64,000 bases of DNA from assembly GCA_029227635.1 (NCBI GenBank), contig JAQYAH010000005.1, positions 1 through 64,000 of the forward strand, written 5' to 3'. A program made the translations under genes and the position numbers. Below, one piece after another: positions 27,615 through 37,331 of this stretch. This DNA comes from Clostridiales bacterium (GTDB lineage Bacteria; Bacillota; Clostridia; Lachnospirales; Lachnospiraceae). Under the pieces are notes generated by a model. It saw only the letters and a list, made by a program, of their open reading frames with translations, ran no database searches and was not told where the DNA came from. Numbering within the stretch: the stretch's first letter is position 1; every line of letters begins with the position of its first letter.

Positions 27615-28082
27615 ATGTCATCATACATTGATCTGAAAAGCACAAATTTCAACTCTTCCGGTTACGTAGTGGGTAATGTAGTCAGAGCCCCCGAGTACTA
27701 TGAGGAGGAAGTCAGAACACAAAGACGTAAACCCGCAAGATCCCGGCGTCCGGCAGTTAATCGGCGCAGGATGATGATGCTTGCGGTCATTTCTGTCATG
27801 ATGGTGGCGGCATGTATCTTTTACTTAAAGATAAAGTCAGACATCAGCATTCAGGCGGAGAAGATTAACAGTCTGGAAAGTCAGATTTCCGCTCTTAGAG
27901 AAGAGAACAATGACAGATACAACCGGATAAATGAGTCGATCAATCTGAATGAAGTCAGAAATCGGGCGGTGAACGAGTTGGGTATGACTTATGTCAAGGA
28001 TTCGCAGGTCATTACCTACAAGTCTCCCCAGGAAGATTATGTTAACCAGAGGGAAGCAATTCCCGGTGTTTCAGCAAGGTAG
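27615..28082 (+). CDS. ftsL: FtsL-like cell division protein
   Basis: This 155-residue bitopic protein has a basic cytoplasmic N-terminus (about 1-55, RRKPARSRRPAVNRRR) and one membrane helix (about 56-76). An extracellular coiled coil follows (KINSLESQISALREENNDRYNRI) and then a short NELGMTYVKDSQVITY motif. The layout and position between rsmH and the division PBP fit FtsL, which forms a complex with DivIC/FtsB and DivIB/FtsQ to activate septal synthesis. FtsL diverges fast in sequence, so the call rests mainly on architecture and context. Confidence 0.78.
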   Translation: MSSYIDLKSTNFNSSGYVVGNVVRAPEYYEEEVRTQRRKPARSRRPAVNRRRMMMLAVISVMMVAACIFYLKIKSDISIQAEKINSLESQISALREENNDRYNRINESINLNEVRNRAVNELGMTYVKDSQVITYKSPQEDYVNQREAIPGVSAR

Positions 28083-28094
28083 CCGGAAAGAGAT

Positions 28095-29954
28095 ATGTCC
28101 AGACGTAAAGAACAGTCTTTGTCCGCAAGAATAAGAAATATCAAATTCTCCCCCAAAATGAAGAATAAGCTGTCATTTATCTTTTTGGTAGTGGTGCTTG
28201 TGTTCGTCATATTGGTTGGGAGAATTACTGTTATCAATACCCGAAGCGGTGATAAGTATGAAAGGAAGATCCTGGAACAGCAGGATTACTCCAGCCGTAC
28301 TATTCCTTTTCGGAGAGGAGATATCCTTGATAGAAACGGTACGGTTCTTGCGACAAGTGAGCGAGTTTACAATATAATACTTGATGCAAAAGTACTCCTT
28401 GCCAATGAGAAGAAGGTGGATCCCACAGTGACCCTTTTGACTGAGGTGTTTGGTTTTGCGGGCACTGATATCAGAAAGAAGCTCGAAGATTATCCGGAAA
28501 GTCGGTACATCGTTCTACGAAAAAGCATTAGCTATGATGAGGCCCAGGCCTGGAATTCCGCAGTGGAAGACAGGGAGGATATATCTGGTGTCTGGCTAGA
28601 GGAAGACTATAAGAGAACTTACCCCTACAATGCACTTGCCTGTGATGCCATAGGTTTTACATCTAACGGAAATGTGGGAAGCTGGGGAATAGAGAAGTCC
28701 TACAATGACATTCTGAACGGTGAGAACGGAAGAGAGTACGGATATCTAACCGGTGATTACGGACTGGAGAGAACGGTTTATCCGGCCACTCCGGGTAACA
28801 CAGTGGTAACAACTCTGGATACAAATTTGCAGAGTATTATAGAAAAGCATATAATAGCTTTTAATGAGTCACATAAGAATGAGGCGAGAGAGGGCCTGGG
28901 AAGCATGAACACAGGTGTTATTGTTTTGAATGCCAACACCGCGGAGATTCTTGCAATGGCATCCTATCCAAACTACGATCTCAACAATCCGCGGGACCTC
29001 TCTTCTTATTATACTGAAGCTGAGCTGGAAGCCATGTCGGACAGCGAACAGGTGGAAGCTCTCCAGAAACTTTGGAGAAACTTCTGTGTCAGCGACACCT
29101 ATGAGCCAGGTTCCACCATCAAGCCTTTTACCGTGGCAGGGGCCCTGGAAGATGGAAGTATCACCGGGGATGAGTCCTATTACTGTTCCGGTGTCAAGTA
29201 CGTGGGCGGAGAGGATATCAAATGTCATAATACCTCCGGACACGGGACCCTTTCTGTTTCCGGTGCTATTGCCCAGTCCTGCAATGTCGCGCTTATGGAT
29301 ATTGCGGAAGAGATGGGAAACGAGGAGTTTGTAAAGTATCAGAGGATATTTGGCTTTGGTGAATATACCGGGGTTGATCTTCCAGGTGAGGCAAACACTG
29401 CTTCCCTTGTTATGGAGGCAGAAGATATGTACGAAGCGGACCTGGCAGCTAATTCTTTTGGTCAGGGCTTTAATACCACAATGATCCAGATAGCTTCCGC
29501 CTATTGTTCCCTGGTGAATGGGGGCAGCTACTATCAGCCTCACATTGTCAAAGAGATACGGAACAGCAGCGGAGATGTCATCACTACTTTTGAGCCGACT
29601 CTCCTCAAAAAGACAGTTTCCCGGGAAACTTCGGATATGCTGAAAGAATACATGCAGCAGACCGTGGAGAGTGGTACTGCCTCCACTGCACAGATAGCCG
29701 GATACACATACGGAGCCAAGACCGGAACCGCGGAGTGTCTGCCCAGAGGCAACAATGAGTATGTAATCTCTTTTGCAGGCTTTGCTCCGGTTGACAATCC
29801 GCAGTTTGTGATTTACGTTGTTATAGACAGACCGAATGTGGCATATCAGGATGACAGTACTTATGTGACACTTCTTTCCAGGCAGATACTTGAAGAGATT
29901 CTGCCTTATCTTGGTGTTGAGAAGGATGCTTCGACAGAGACACCGGGAGAATAG
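28095..29954 (+). CDS. Class B penicillin-binding protein (FtsI/SpoVD-like transpeptidase)
   Basis: This 619-residue membrane-anchored D,D-transpeptidase for septal or spore peptidoglycan has a short cytoplasmic tail and a membrane helix (about 20-43). A PBP dimerisation domain follows (RRGDILDRNGTVLATS), then the transpeptidase. Active-site motifs are PGSTIKP (SxxK, about residue 340), SCN (SxN, about 395) and KTGTAE (about 540). No PASTA domain follows, unlike many SpoVD or PBP2x proteins. It sits where ftsI or spoVD stands in other dcw clusters. Which of the two roles it has cannot be settled from sequence alone. Confidence 0.9.
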   Translation: MSRRKEQSLSARIRNIKFSPKMKNKLSFIFLVVVLVFVILVGRITVINTRSGDKYERKILEQQDYSSRTIPFRRGDILDRNGTVLATSERVYNIILDAKVLLANEKKVDPTVTLLTEVFGFAGTDIRKKLEDYPESRYIVLRKSISYDEAQAWNSAVEDREDISGVWLEEDYKRTYPYNALACDAIGFTSNGNVGSWGIEKSYNDILNGENGREYGYLTGDYGLERTVYPATPGNTVVTTLDTNLQSIIEKHIIAFNESHKNEAREGLGSMNTGVIVLNANTAEILAMASYPNYDLNNPRDLSSYYTEAELEAMSDSEQVEALQKLWRNFCVSDTYEPGSTIKPFTVAGALEDGSITGDESYYCSGVKYVGGEDIKCHNTSGHGTLSVSGAIAQSCNVALMDIAEEMGNEEFVKYQRIFGFGEYTGVDLPGEANTASLVMEAEDMYEADLAANSFGQGFNTTMIQIASAYCSLVNGGSYYQPHIVKEIRNSSGDVITTFEPTLLKKTVSRETSDMLKEYMQQTVESGTASTAQIAGYTYGAKTGTAECLPRGNNEYVISFAGFAPVDNPQFVIYVVIDRPNVAYQDDSTYVTLLSRQILEEILPYLGVEKDASTETPGE

Positions 29955-29993
29955 GCCCAAAGGGGCAAATCTAAGATCAAGGGGATAATTAAA

Positions 29994-30947
29994 ATGATTC
30001 AGATAATTTTGCCAATAATTCTCGCTTTTGCTATCAGCTGTGCAATCGGACCTTTCCTGATCCCTTATTTGAGAAAACTCAAGTTTGGTCAGACTGAGAG
30101 AGAAGAGGGAGTGCAGTCTCACTTAAAGAAAGCGGGTACTCCCACAATGGGTGGAGTAATATTTCTGGTTTCAATTATCATAACCTCTGTTTTTTTCATT
30201 CCTTCATATCACAAAATCGTTCCGGTGCTTCTACTCACTGTCGGATTCGGACTGATAGGTTTTGTGGACGATTACCTCAAAGTAGTTAAGAAGAACAGCG
30301 ACGGACTTCTTCCCTTACAGAAGCTGATTGCTCAGGCTGTGATCACAGCAGTTTTTGCACTGTACATGGTCAAAGTTTCCGGTATCTCTTTGGAGATACG
30401 CATTCCGTTTTTTGGAGAGAACACATATAACATCGGATTTTTGGCCATCATCCTTTTGTTTATTGCGGTCATTGGCACAGTAAACGGAACAAACTTTACC
30501 GACGGTCTGGATGGGCTTTGTTCCAGCGTCACTGTGGTCGTTGCCGGCTTTTTCACTCTGGTATCAGCGGTGGAGAAGGGGGGCGTTGAGCCTATCTGTG
30601 CCGCAGTGATTGGAGCTTTGATGGGATTCCTGGTGTTTAACGCTTATCCCGCAAAGATCTTTATGGGCGATACAGGATCCCTTGCCCTTGGAGGTTTTGT
30701 TGCCGGGGTTGCCTACGTGCTTCAGATGCCGATATTTATTCTCATAGTGGGACTTGTTTACCTGGTGGAGGTGCTCTCGGTTATGATCCAGGTCACCTAT
30801 TTTAAGAAAACCGGCGGCAAAAGAATTTTCAAAATGGCTCCGATTCACCACCATTTTGAACTGTGCGGCTGGTCTGAGACCAGGGTTGTGACAGTGTTCA
30901 CCATCGTTACTGTGTTGTTGTGCTGTGTGGCATGGATTGCATTATAG
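29994..30947 (+). CDS. mraY: Phospho-N-acetylmuramoyl-pentapeptide transferase
   Basis: MraY makes lipid I by moving phospho-MurNAc-pentapeptide onto undecaprenyl phosphate. The 317-residue protein has about ten membrane segments. Motifs include KKAGTPTMGGVIFL, FVDDYLKV with the catalytic Asp pair, NGTNFTDGLDGL and APIHHHFELCGWSE with the conserved histidines. AAGGGG lies upstream of the ATG. Confidence 0.97.
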   Translation: MIQIILPIILAFAISCAIGPFLIPYLRKLKFGQTEREEGVQSHLKKAGTPTMGGVIFLVSIIITSVFFIPSYHKIVPVLLLTVGFGLIGFVDDYLKVVKKNSDGLLPLQKLIAQAVITAVFALYMVKVSGISLEIRIPFFGENTYNIGFLAIILLFIAVIGTVNGTNFTDGLDGLCSSVTVVVAGFFTLVSAVEKGGVEPICAAVIGALMGFLVFNAYPAKIFMGDTGSLALGGFVAGVAYVLQMPIFILIVGLVYLVEVLSVMIQVTYFKKTGGKRIFKMAPIHHHFELCGWSETRVVTVFTIVTVLLCCVAWIAL

Positions 30948-30965
30948 AAGACTGGAGATGTCAAA

Positions 30966-32339
30966 ATGAGTTTTGAAAGTAAGAAGGTACTTGTAATAGG
31001 AGCGGGTAAAAGCGGTATCGGCGCCTGCGACCTTTTAGCAAAAGCAAAGGCAAACATCATCCTCTATGACAGCAACGAGGACCTTAACATTGAAGATGTT
31101 AAATCAAAGCTGGATCCCGGAGTGGAAGTGCTTTTGGTAAAAGGACCTTTTCCGGAAGATCTTATCAAGATGATTGATTTTGCAGTGATAAGTCCCGGTG
31201 TTCCCACTGATCTGGATTATGTAAGGAAGATAGAGAAGGCAGGAATTCCCATTATGGGAGAGATGGAACTTGCTTTTCATTTTGAAAAAGGAGAGCTTCT
31301 TGCAATCACCGGAACCAATGGCAAAACCACAACTACTTCCCTTTTAGGGCACATTATGAAGAACTGGAAGGATAAGGTTTTTGTGGTAGGTAATATTGGT
31401 ATACCCTACACAAAGACAGCAATGGAGACCGAGTATGACAGTGTCACTGTGGCAGAAGTGTCAAGCTTCCAGCTGGAGAAGATCACTTCTTTCCATCCTT
31501 CTGTATCGGCAATATTAAACATAACCCCTGACCATTTGAACCGTCACCATACAATGGAGAATTACATCGATGCCAAAGAGGGTATCACCAGATACCAGAC
31601 TGAGTTCGACGTGTGTGTTCTCAATTATGACGACGAGGTGCTCAGAGAATTCGGTAAGGATCTCTCTCTTATTGACGGGCCTTCCGTAGTCTTTTTCAGC
31701 AGTAAGGAGAAGCTGGAGCATGGCTTCTTTCTTGATGGAGAGGAGATCGTTTATGATGACGGAATTGTGAAAGAAGTCCTCATAAACACTAATGATCTCA
31801 ATCTTATAGGCCGTCATAATTTCGAAAATGTCATGGCAGCTTCGGCGATGGCAATGAGTGCCGGAGTGCCTTTTGAAGTGATAAGAGAGGCATTAAAAAC
31901 CTTCCATGCAGTGGCTCACCGGATCGAGTTTGCCGGAGAGGTGAACGGGGTGCGTTACTACAATGATTCCAAGGGAACAAATCCAGATGCAGCCATCAAG
32001 GCGGTGGAGGCAATGAAGTGGCCTACCTATCTTATTGCAGGCGGCTACGACAAGGATGCGGACTACAGAGACTGGATCCGATCCTTCAACGGAAAAGTCA
32101 AAAAAATGGCTCTTGTGGGCGCAACCCGGGAGAATATCCTTGCGGCGGCAAAAGAATGTGGATTCGACAGTTGCGTTCTCTGTGACACTTTTGAGGAAGC
32201 TTTCAATGAGTGTGCCGGAACAGCGAAGCCCGGAGAGGCAGTGCTTCTTTCCCCTGCCTGTGCAAGCTGGGGAATGTTCGATAATTATGAGCAGCGGGGA
32301 GACGTGTTCAAGGAACTGGTAAATAAAATGCGAGGATAG
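30966..32339 (+). CDS. murD: UDP-MurNAc-L-alanine:D-glutamate ligase
   Basis: MurD adds D-glutamate to UDP-MurNAc-L-Ala. The 457-residue three-domain Mur ligase has an N-terminal UDP-binding fold (KVLVIGAGKSGIGACDLLAK) and the P-loop ITGTNGKTTTTSLLGH. AEVSSFQLE, NITPDHLNRH, YYNDSKGTNPDA and LLSPACASWGMFDNYEQRG in the C-domain are all canonical. It follows mraY by 18 bases. The usual next genes ftsW and murG are absent, and ftsQ follows 3 bases later. Confidence 0.97.
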   Translation: MSFESKKVLVIGAGKSGIGACDLLAKAKANIILYDSNEDLNIEDVKSKLDPGVEVLLVKGPFPEDLIKMIDFAVISPGVPTDLDYVRKIEKAGIPIMGEMELAFHFEKGELLAITGTNGKTTTTSLLGHIMKNWKDKVFVVGNIGIPYTKTAMETEYDSVTVAEVSSFQLEKITSFHPSVSAILNITPDHLNRHHTMENYIDAKEGITRYQTEFDVCVLNYDDEVLREFGKDLSLIDGPSVVFFSSKEKLEHGFFLDGEEIVYDDGIVKEVLINTNDLNLIGRHNFENVMAASAMAMSAGVPFEVIREALKTFHAVAHRIEFAGEVNGVRYYNDSKGTNPDAAIKAVEAMKWPTYLIAGGYDKDADYRDWIRSFNGKVKKMALVGATRENILAAAKECGFDSCVLCDTFEEAFNECAGTAKPGEAVLLSPACASWGMFDNYEQRGDVFKELVNKMRG

Positions 32340-32342
32340 CAT

Positions 32343-33194
32343 ATGGCTCTTGAACCCATCGGATACGGAGACAACCCTAAAACTGAAGATAACTTAACCG
32401 GAAGGCGGCCTGAACCCACCCCGGATGAGTGGGAGAGGATCAAAAGACACAGAGCTAAAAGAGCCCGGGAGCTCAAAAAAGCCAGACGCAGTCGAAATAT
32501 AATGATCTTCCTTGGTTTGCTTATTGTCATCGCCCTTGTATCAATGGTGGTGGTTTTTGTCTGCCGCATCGATACTGTTGAGTTTGAGGGCAACAACATC
32601 TATTCCGATGAGGAACTGGAAGAGACCCTGACAGCCGGCAAATACTGTAGTAATTCGGTGTACTTTTTCCTGTATTACAATTACTTTGGCAAAAGTAATA
32701 CCCCTTTCATATCTGATATCAGGGTTAAACTTGAAGGGCTGTCAAAAGTTAAGGTGACTGTAGAAGAGTTGGAGCCTGTGGGCAGGGTTAAGGCCAAAGA
32801 TGATTATGTCTATTTCGACCGCCGGGGAACAGTGATCGCTGTTTCAGACAGGGAACTTTCAGAGGTGCCTCTGGTGGAGGGATTCTCACTTTCGGACTAC
32901 AAGAAGGGAGAGGTGCTTCCCGTGGAGGACAAAAACCTTCTGGAGGGAATCATCACCATCCTGGTTCAGAGCGATAATCTGGATATTCCTGTATCGGGTG
33001 TCAAGGTGAGCGATAACGGAAATATCTCTCTTTTTTCCGGAAATATTGAGGTGAAGCTGGGGGCCAATAAGAAGATCACAGAGAAGATGTCACTTACAAA
33101 AGTGCTCCTCAACGAGATCAAAGGCAAAAGCGGTATCCTGCACATGGAGGATTATGACGGCTCAAACGGAACCCGCAATTTTGAAGAAAGGTAA
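32343..33194 (+). CDS. ftsQ: FtsQ/DivIB-type cell division protein
   Basis: This 283-residue bitopic division protein has a long, highly charged cytoplasmic N-terminus (about 1-55, with KRHRAKRARELKKARRSR) and a membrane helix (about 56-77). An extracellular POTRA domain follows (IDTVEFEGNNIYSDEELEETL) and then the FtsQ/DivIB domain. It would scaffold FtsL and DivIC at the septum. It lies directly before ftsZ, separated by a promoter-bearing gap of about 110 bases. Confidence 0.88.
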   Translation: MALEPIGYGDNPKTEDNLTGRRPEPTPDEWERIKRHRAKRARELKKARRSRNIMIFLGLLIVIALVSMVVVFVCRIDTVEFEGNNIYSDEELEETLTAGKYCSNSVYFFLYYNYFGKSNTPFISDIRVKLEGLSKVKVTVEELEPVGRVKAKDDYVYFDRRGTVIAVSDRELSEVPLVEGFSLSDYKKGEVLPVEDKNLLEGIITILVQSDNLDIPVSGVKVSDNGNISLFSGNIEVKLGANKKITEKMSLTKVLLNEIKGKSGILHMEDYDGSNGTRNFEER

Positions 33195-33211
33195 TAAATA
33201 TTTTATTGCTT

Positions 33212-33239
33212 TTTACCGTAAATATCGATAATATATAAT
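33212..33239 (+). promoter_or_regulatory. Promoter before ftsZ
   Basis: A perfect -10 TATAAT (33234-33239) is preceded by a weak -35 TTTACC at a 16-base spacing, within a very AT-rich stretch. It would allow ftsZ to be expressed independently of, and more strongly than, the upstream division genes. Confidence 0.5.
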
Positions 33240-33303
33240 AGTATAGAAATTTTTTGTAACATAGATATATAGGGTGTTGCAGTGTATAAAGGAGGAACTT
33301 CAC

Positions 33304-34473
33304 TTGTTAGAGATTAAGACAGACGGCGCTGAATACGCTGCGAAGATTCTTGTAATTGGTGTAGGTGGCGGTGGCAACAACGCAGTTAACCGAATGATAG
33401 ATGAACAGATTAGTGGTGTTGAGTTTATCGGAATCAACACAGATAAACAGGCACTTAAGCTTTGCAAGGCTCCCACGATCATTCAGATCGGTGAGAAGAT
33501 CACAAAGGGTCTCGGAGCAGGTGCTAAACCCGAAGTTGGCGAGAAGGCTGCTGAGGAGAGTGCTGAGGACATTGCGGCTGCAGTTAAGGATGCAGACATG
33601 GTATTTGTCACCTGTGGTATGGGCGGCGGTACCGGTACCGGTGCAGCTCCCGTAGTCGGACGTATTGCCAAGGAAGCTGGCGCACTTACTATCGGTGTAG
33701 TGACAAAGCCTTTCCGTTTTGAATCCAGAACAAGAATGAACAATGCTCTTCAGGGTATTGAGAACCTGAAGAACAGTGTTGATACACTCATCGTTATCCC
33801 TAATGATAAGCTTCTTGAACTTGTTGACCGCAGAACAACAATGCCCGAGGCCTTAAAGAAGGCAGATGAGGTCCTTCAGCAGGCAGTTCAGGGAATCACA
33901 GACCTTATCACAATGCCTGCACTTATCAGCCTTGACTTTGCTGATGTACAGACAGTAATGAAGGATAAGGGAATTGCTCATATCGGTATCGGCTATGGCA
34001 AGGGCGATGACAAAGCTCTCGAGGCAGTTAAACAGGCTATTGACAGCCCGCTGCTTGAGACAACCATTGCAGGAGCTTCCAACGTCATTGTTAACGTATC
34101 CGGTGACATTACTCTCATGGATGCTAATGATGCAGCAAGCTACGTTCAGGAACTTGCCGGTGAGAGTGCAAGCATTATCTTCGGTGCAATGTTCGATGAG
34201 GAATGCAGCGATGAGGCTATGATCACGGTTATCGCTACCGGAATTCATACTTCAACGAACTCTACAATGAAGGCGACAAGACTTACTCAGGCAAGAGCAG
34301 CGATCACTCCTGACAGCGCAGCAAGATCAACTGCTGCAGCTTCATCAGTCTCTGCTCCTTCCAAGTCAACAGCAAGTGAGTCGGCTGAAACAGCTGCTCC
34401 CAGACCTGTTGTTACTGAGCATAGAGTACCTGAACAGAAATCACTTAAGATTCCTGATTTCTTCAAGAAATAG
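33304..34473 (+). CDS. ftsZ: Cell division GTPase FtsZ
   Basis: FtsZ polymerises into the division ring. Translation most likely starts at the TTG at 33304, eight bases after AAAGGAGG, giving 389 residues. The GTG used by the ORF track (33274) lies upstream of that site. Features are [18 protein letters not shown], the tubulin signature [15 protein letters not shown], the T7 catalytic loop around NLDFAD-like [11 protein letters not shown], a Ser/Ala/Thr-rich linker (about 315-372), and the C-terminal peptide [10 protein letters not shown] that binds membrane tethers. No ftsA precedes it, as in other Lachnospiraceae-type clusters. Confidence 0.97.
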   Translation: MLEIKTDGAEYAAKILVIGVGGGGNNAVNRMIDEQISGVEFIGINTDKQALKLCKAPTIIQIGEKITKGLGAGAKPEVGEKAAEESAEDIAAAVKDADMVFVTCGMGGGTGTGAAPVVGRIAKEAGALTIGVVTKPFRFESRTRMNNALQGIENLKNSVDTLIVIPNDKLLELVDRRTTMPEALKKADEVLQQAVQGITDLITMPALISLDFADVQTVMKDKGIAHIGIGYGKGDDKALEAVKQAIDSPLLETTIAGASNVIVNVSGDITLMDANDAASYVQELAGESASIIFGAMFDEECSDEAMITVIATGIHTSTNSTMKATRLTQARAAITPDSAARSTAAASSVSAPSKSTASESAETAAPRPVVTEHRVPEQKSLKIPDFFKK

Positions 34474-34483
34474 TTAAATATTT

Positions 34484-34515
34484 GCGGGGCTGTGGTATCA
34501 GCCCCGTTTTCTTTT
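34484..34515 (+). terminator. Rho-independent terminator of ftsZ
   Basis: CGGGGCTG and CAGCCCCG pair in an 8-bp stem with a 6-base loop, followed by TTTTCTTTT. Confidence 0.92.
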
Positions 34516-34574
34516 GCGGTGATGAACCTAAATGAGGCGACGACCCAAAAACAGAGATTTGTGAGAGGAAAAAC

Positions 34575-35243
34575 ATGAAGAAGCTGCTTATTTTTGATTT
34601 AGACGGAACCATCCTTAACACTGTGGATTCCCTGGTTGTTACTATTTGCCGGACTCTGGAGATTCTGGGACTTCCTGCGATCACTGAGGAGGAGACCAGA
34701 AGATTTGTGGGAAACGGAGCTTTTCTGCTCGTCAAAAGAGCGCTTAAAGCCGCAGGCGACGAAGAATTGACCCGGTTAGACGAAGGCATGAAAGTGTTTA
34801 TGGAGCTTTTTGAGGACCTTTGCACCTACAATGTCACTCCCTACGAGAACATGGAGGAGATCCTTCACGAATTAAAGAACTCCGGTTACACTCTTGCGGT
34901 TCTTTCCAACAAGCCGGATAAGATGGCTGTTAAGGTGGTGGAGACAGCCTTTGGACAGAATCTTTTCTCAGTGATAGCCGGGCAAAAAGAAGGTGTTCCT
35001 AAGAAACCTGACCCCGCTGGGGTGGTCAGAATAGCTGGAGATCTGGGCATTGAGCTTTCTTCGGTAATCTACATAGGAGATTCAGAAACGGACATAGAAA
35101 CCGCAAGAAATTCCGGAGTCCCCGCTTTGATCGGAAGCTGGGGGTACAGATCCAGAGAAGATCTCATAGATCTCTCTCCGGATATTCTCATTGATGATAC
35201 TAAAGATTTGATTAACAGTGTATACACTCTTTCTGAGAGATAA
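34575..35243 (+). CDS. HAD-family hydrolase, phosphoglycolate phosphatase-like
   Basis: This 222-residue HAD superfamily phosphatase has motif I FDLDGTILNT with the nucleophilic Asp, a helical cap (about 15-85), motif II LSNKPD, motif III lysine in KKPDPAG and motif IV YIGDSETDIETARNSG. The whole matches the Gph/PpaX group, which removes phosphate from phosphoglycolate or pyrophosphate-type substrates. The actual substrate is not predictable. GAGAGG lies before the ATG. It stands alone between two terminators. Confidence 0.88.
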   Translation: MKKLLIFDLDGTILNTVDSLVVTICRTLEILGLPAITEEETRRFVGNGAFLLVKRALKAAGDEELTRLDEGMKVFMELFEDLCTYNVTPYENMEEILHELKNSGYTLAVLSNKPDKMAVKVVETAFGQNLFSVIAGQKEGVPKKPDPAGVVRIAGDLGIELSSVIYIGDSETDIETARNSGVPALIGSWGYRSREDLIDLSPDILIDDTKDLINSVYTLSER

Positions 35244-35247
35244 TTTT

Positions 35248-35275
35248 GAGCCGGCACAAAATGCCGGCTCAAATA
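35248..35275. terminator. Bidirectional terminator between the HAD gene and htpG
   Basis: GAGCCGGCA and TGCCGGCTC make a perfect 9-bp stem, with TTTT on the 5' side and AAATAATA on the 3' side. It therefore can act on the + strand gene and on the converging htpG. Confidence 0.75.
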
Positions 35276-35299
35276 ATATGTGTTTGCAACAAAATTCTT

Positions 35300-37252
35300 T
35301 TATTTTGTGAGAAGCATCATAATCTCATTGCTGCGGCTGATGAAACCAGCCATCTCGTCAGGTGTCAGCTGTCTGTGGCTGATAAGTGCGAGATCATAAA
35401 GATGACGACAGATAAGAGGAACATTCTTAGAACGGCTGTGTTCCAGGATGTATTTCACCAATGGATGGTTTGCATTCAAAGTGAGCACTCCGGGCTCCTT
35501 CGGCATAGAAGATGTGTCCATTCCGTAAAGCTTCATCATATCTTCCATGCGGCGCTGATCTTCAGAATAGGTAATCATGGAAGAGGTGGTGTCATTCTTA
35601 AAACGTTCTACCTTAACCTCAAGATTCTCCATGGAAAGGGCATCCTTAACGATACCGGCAACCTTATCACTCTGCTGCTTAAAGGATTCTTTATCTTCCT
35701 CAGAAACCTCTTCCTTAAGAGTATCGGTGATTTCCGAATCAATTCTTATGAAGCGTATATCCGGATTTCTCATCTCCAGATGAGAGATGAAAGAGGTATC
35801 TATGGCGGTGTTAAGGATGACAGCGTTCAAGCCATTATCCCGGAACATACTTATGTACTGACTCTGCTGGTTTTCATCACTGATATAGTAAATAACATTG
35901 GAAGGTTCGGTGTACTCCTCGCCTTCATTATTTTCTGAAGAATTCTCCTCCGCTTCGGAAACCGTATCCGTGTTCTCCTTCTTTGAAGGCTCATCGTTAA
36001 AGCCCTGGGCATCCTTGTACTCGCTGAGAGTGAGGTAGTTATGATCCATATCCTTGAAAAGCAGGTAATCGCTCATCTTGTCACAGAACTTGGCATCCTT
36101 CATGCAGCCGTATTTGATAAATACGCTGATGTCATCCCAGTATTTCTCGTAGTTCTCCCTGTCAGTTTTGCAAAGACCGGAAAGCTTATCGGCCACTTTC
36201 TTAGTGATGTAATCGGCAATCTTTTTTACGAAACCATCGTTTTGAAGAGCACTTCGGGAAACGTTAAGCGGGAGGTCAGGACAGTCGATGACACCCTTAA
36301 GCAGCAAAAGGAAATCAGGGATAACCTCTTTGATATTGTCAGCTATAAACACCTGATTGTTGTAGAGTTTTATCACACCCTCTGCGGACTCATACTCAAG
36401 ATTGATTCTGGGGAAGTAAAGAATACCTTTTAAATTGAAGGGGTAGTCCATGTTTAAGTGGATCCAGAAAAGAGGTTCTCTGTAGTCATGGAATACTTTC
36501 TTATAGAATTCTTTATATTCCTCTTCAGTACATTCGGAAGGCTGCTTGCTCCAAAGCGGGTTGGGATCACTGACTGAACTGGGCTCCTCGGGTGCTTCTC
36601 CTTCTTTGACTTCCTTGTCCTCATTGATAAGGAAGATTTCTACCGGCATGAAAGAACAATACTTCTCAAGCACTTCTCTCACCCTGAATTCATTACAGAA
36701 TTCATAGGATTCACTGTTGAGGTAGAGGGTAATCTCGGTTCCCACTTCGGTTCGGGTGCCTTCGCTCATTTCGAACTCTGAACCTCCGTCACAACTCCAA
36801 AATACCGGAGCTGCACCTTCTGTGCAGGAGAGAGTATTGATGGTTACCTCATCGGCAACCATAAAAGCCGAATAAAAACCAAGTCCGAAATGTCCGATAA
36901 TCTGGTCGCCGCCTGCCTTATCCTGGTATTTCTTAAGGAATTCCTCTGCCCCGGAAAAAGCGATCTGGTTGATGTAGGTATCCACTTCCTCCCCGGTCAT
37001 ACCAATACCATTATCAGAAAAGGTAATAGTCTTATCCTTGGAATTTACTGTAACCTCGACTTTGCCCTTGTAATTCTCAGGAAGTTCCGAAACTCCGGCA
37101 AGGTTAAGTTTCTTACGTTTGGTAATTGCATCGCAGCCATTGCTCACAAGCTCTCTGAGAAAAATATCGTGGTCAGAGTATAGCCATTTCTTAATTATGG
37201 GAAAAATATTCTCACTGTTGATGGACAGGCTGCCGTGTCTGGTTTCTGACAT
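35300..37252 (-). CDS. htpG: Molecular chaperone HtpG (Hsp90)
   Basis: This ATP-dependent cytosolic Hsp90 chaperone is read on the minus strand. The start at 37252 (MSETRHGSLSINSEN) has AAGGAG eight bases upstream and is preferred over the ORF-track start three codons earlier, giving 650 residues. The GHKL ATPase domain shows LRELVSNGCDAI, FSDNGIGM and GHFGLGFYSAFMVAD. Middle and C-terminal dimerisation domains follow. An acidic stretch (EAEENSSENNEGEEY, about 475-490) lies inside. A perfect CIRCE operator stands 80 bases upstream, which suggests HrcA control. In Bacillus subtilis htpG is not part of the HrcA regulon, so this is a difference from that model. Confidence 0.96.
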   Translation of the reverse strand: MSETRHGSLSINSENIFPIIKKWLYSDHDIFLRELVSNGCDAITKRKKLNLAGVSELPENYKGKVEVTVNSKDKTITFSDNGIGMTGEEVDTYINQIAFSGAEEFLKKYQDKAGGDQIIGHFGLGFYSAFMVADEVTINTLSCTEGAAPVFWSCDGGSEFEMSEGTRTEVGTEITLYLNSESYEFCNEFRVREVLEKYCSFMPVEIFLINEDKEVKEGEAPEEPSSVSDPNPLWSKQPSECTEEEYKEFYKKVFHDYREPLFWIHLNMDYPFNLKGILYFPRINLEYESAEGVIKLYNNQVFIADNIKEVIPDFLLLLKGVIDCPDLPLNVSRSALQNDGFVKKIADYITKKVADKLSGLCKTDRENYEKYWDDISVFIKYGCMKDAKFCDKMSDYLLFKDMDHNYLTLSEYKDAQGFNDEPSKKENTDTVSEAEENSSENNEGEEYTEPSNVIYYISDENQQSQYISMFRDNGLNAVILNTAIDTSFISHLEMRNPDIRFIRIDSEITDTLKEEVSEEDKESFKQQSDKVAGIVKDALSMENLEVKVERFKNDTTSSMITYSEDQRRMEDMMKLYGMDTSSMPKEPGVLTLNANHPLVKYILEHSRSKNVPLICRHLYDLALISHRQLTPDEMAGFISRSNEIMMLLTK

Positions 37253-37295
37253 AAATATCACTCCTTAGTATGATAAATTTGTACCGTTGATAGGA

Positions 37296-37324
37296 ATAAT
37301 AATCCCGTGGAAAACAAAAGTCAA
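37296..37324 (-). promoter_or_regulatory. Sigma-A-type promoter of htpG (minus strand)
   Basis: On the minus strand TTGACT (37319-37324), a 17-base spacer and TATTAT (37296-37301) are present, ahead of the AAGGAG and ATG of htpG. The CIRCE element begins 8 bases upstream of this -35. Confidence 0.75.
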
Positions 37325-37331
37325 TAGATAA

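Noticed and set aside
28869-30122. 417-codon open frame on the minus strand
   Set aside because: It lies opposite the class B PBP gene and its motifs, has no recognisable protein family and a cysteine/histidine-rich random-like composition. It is a shadow ORF.
35246-35938. 230-codon + strand ORF opposite htpG
   Set aside because: It overlaps the 3' part of htpG, whose protein features are unambiguous. No ribosome-binding site or family match.
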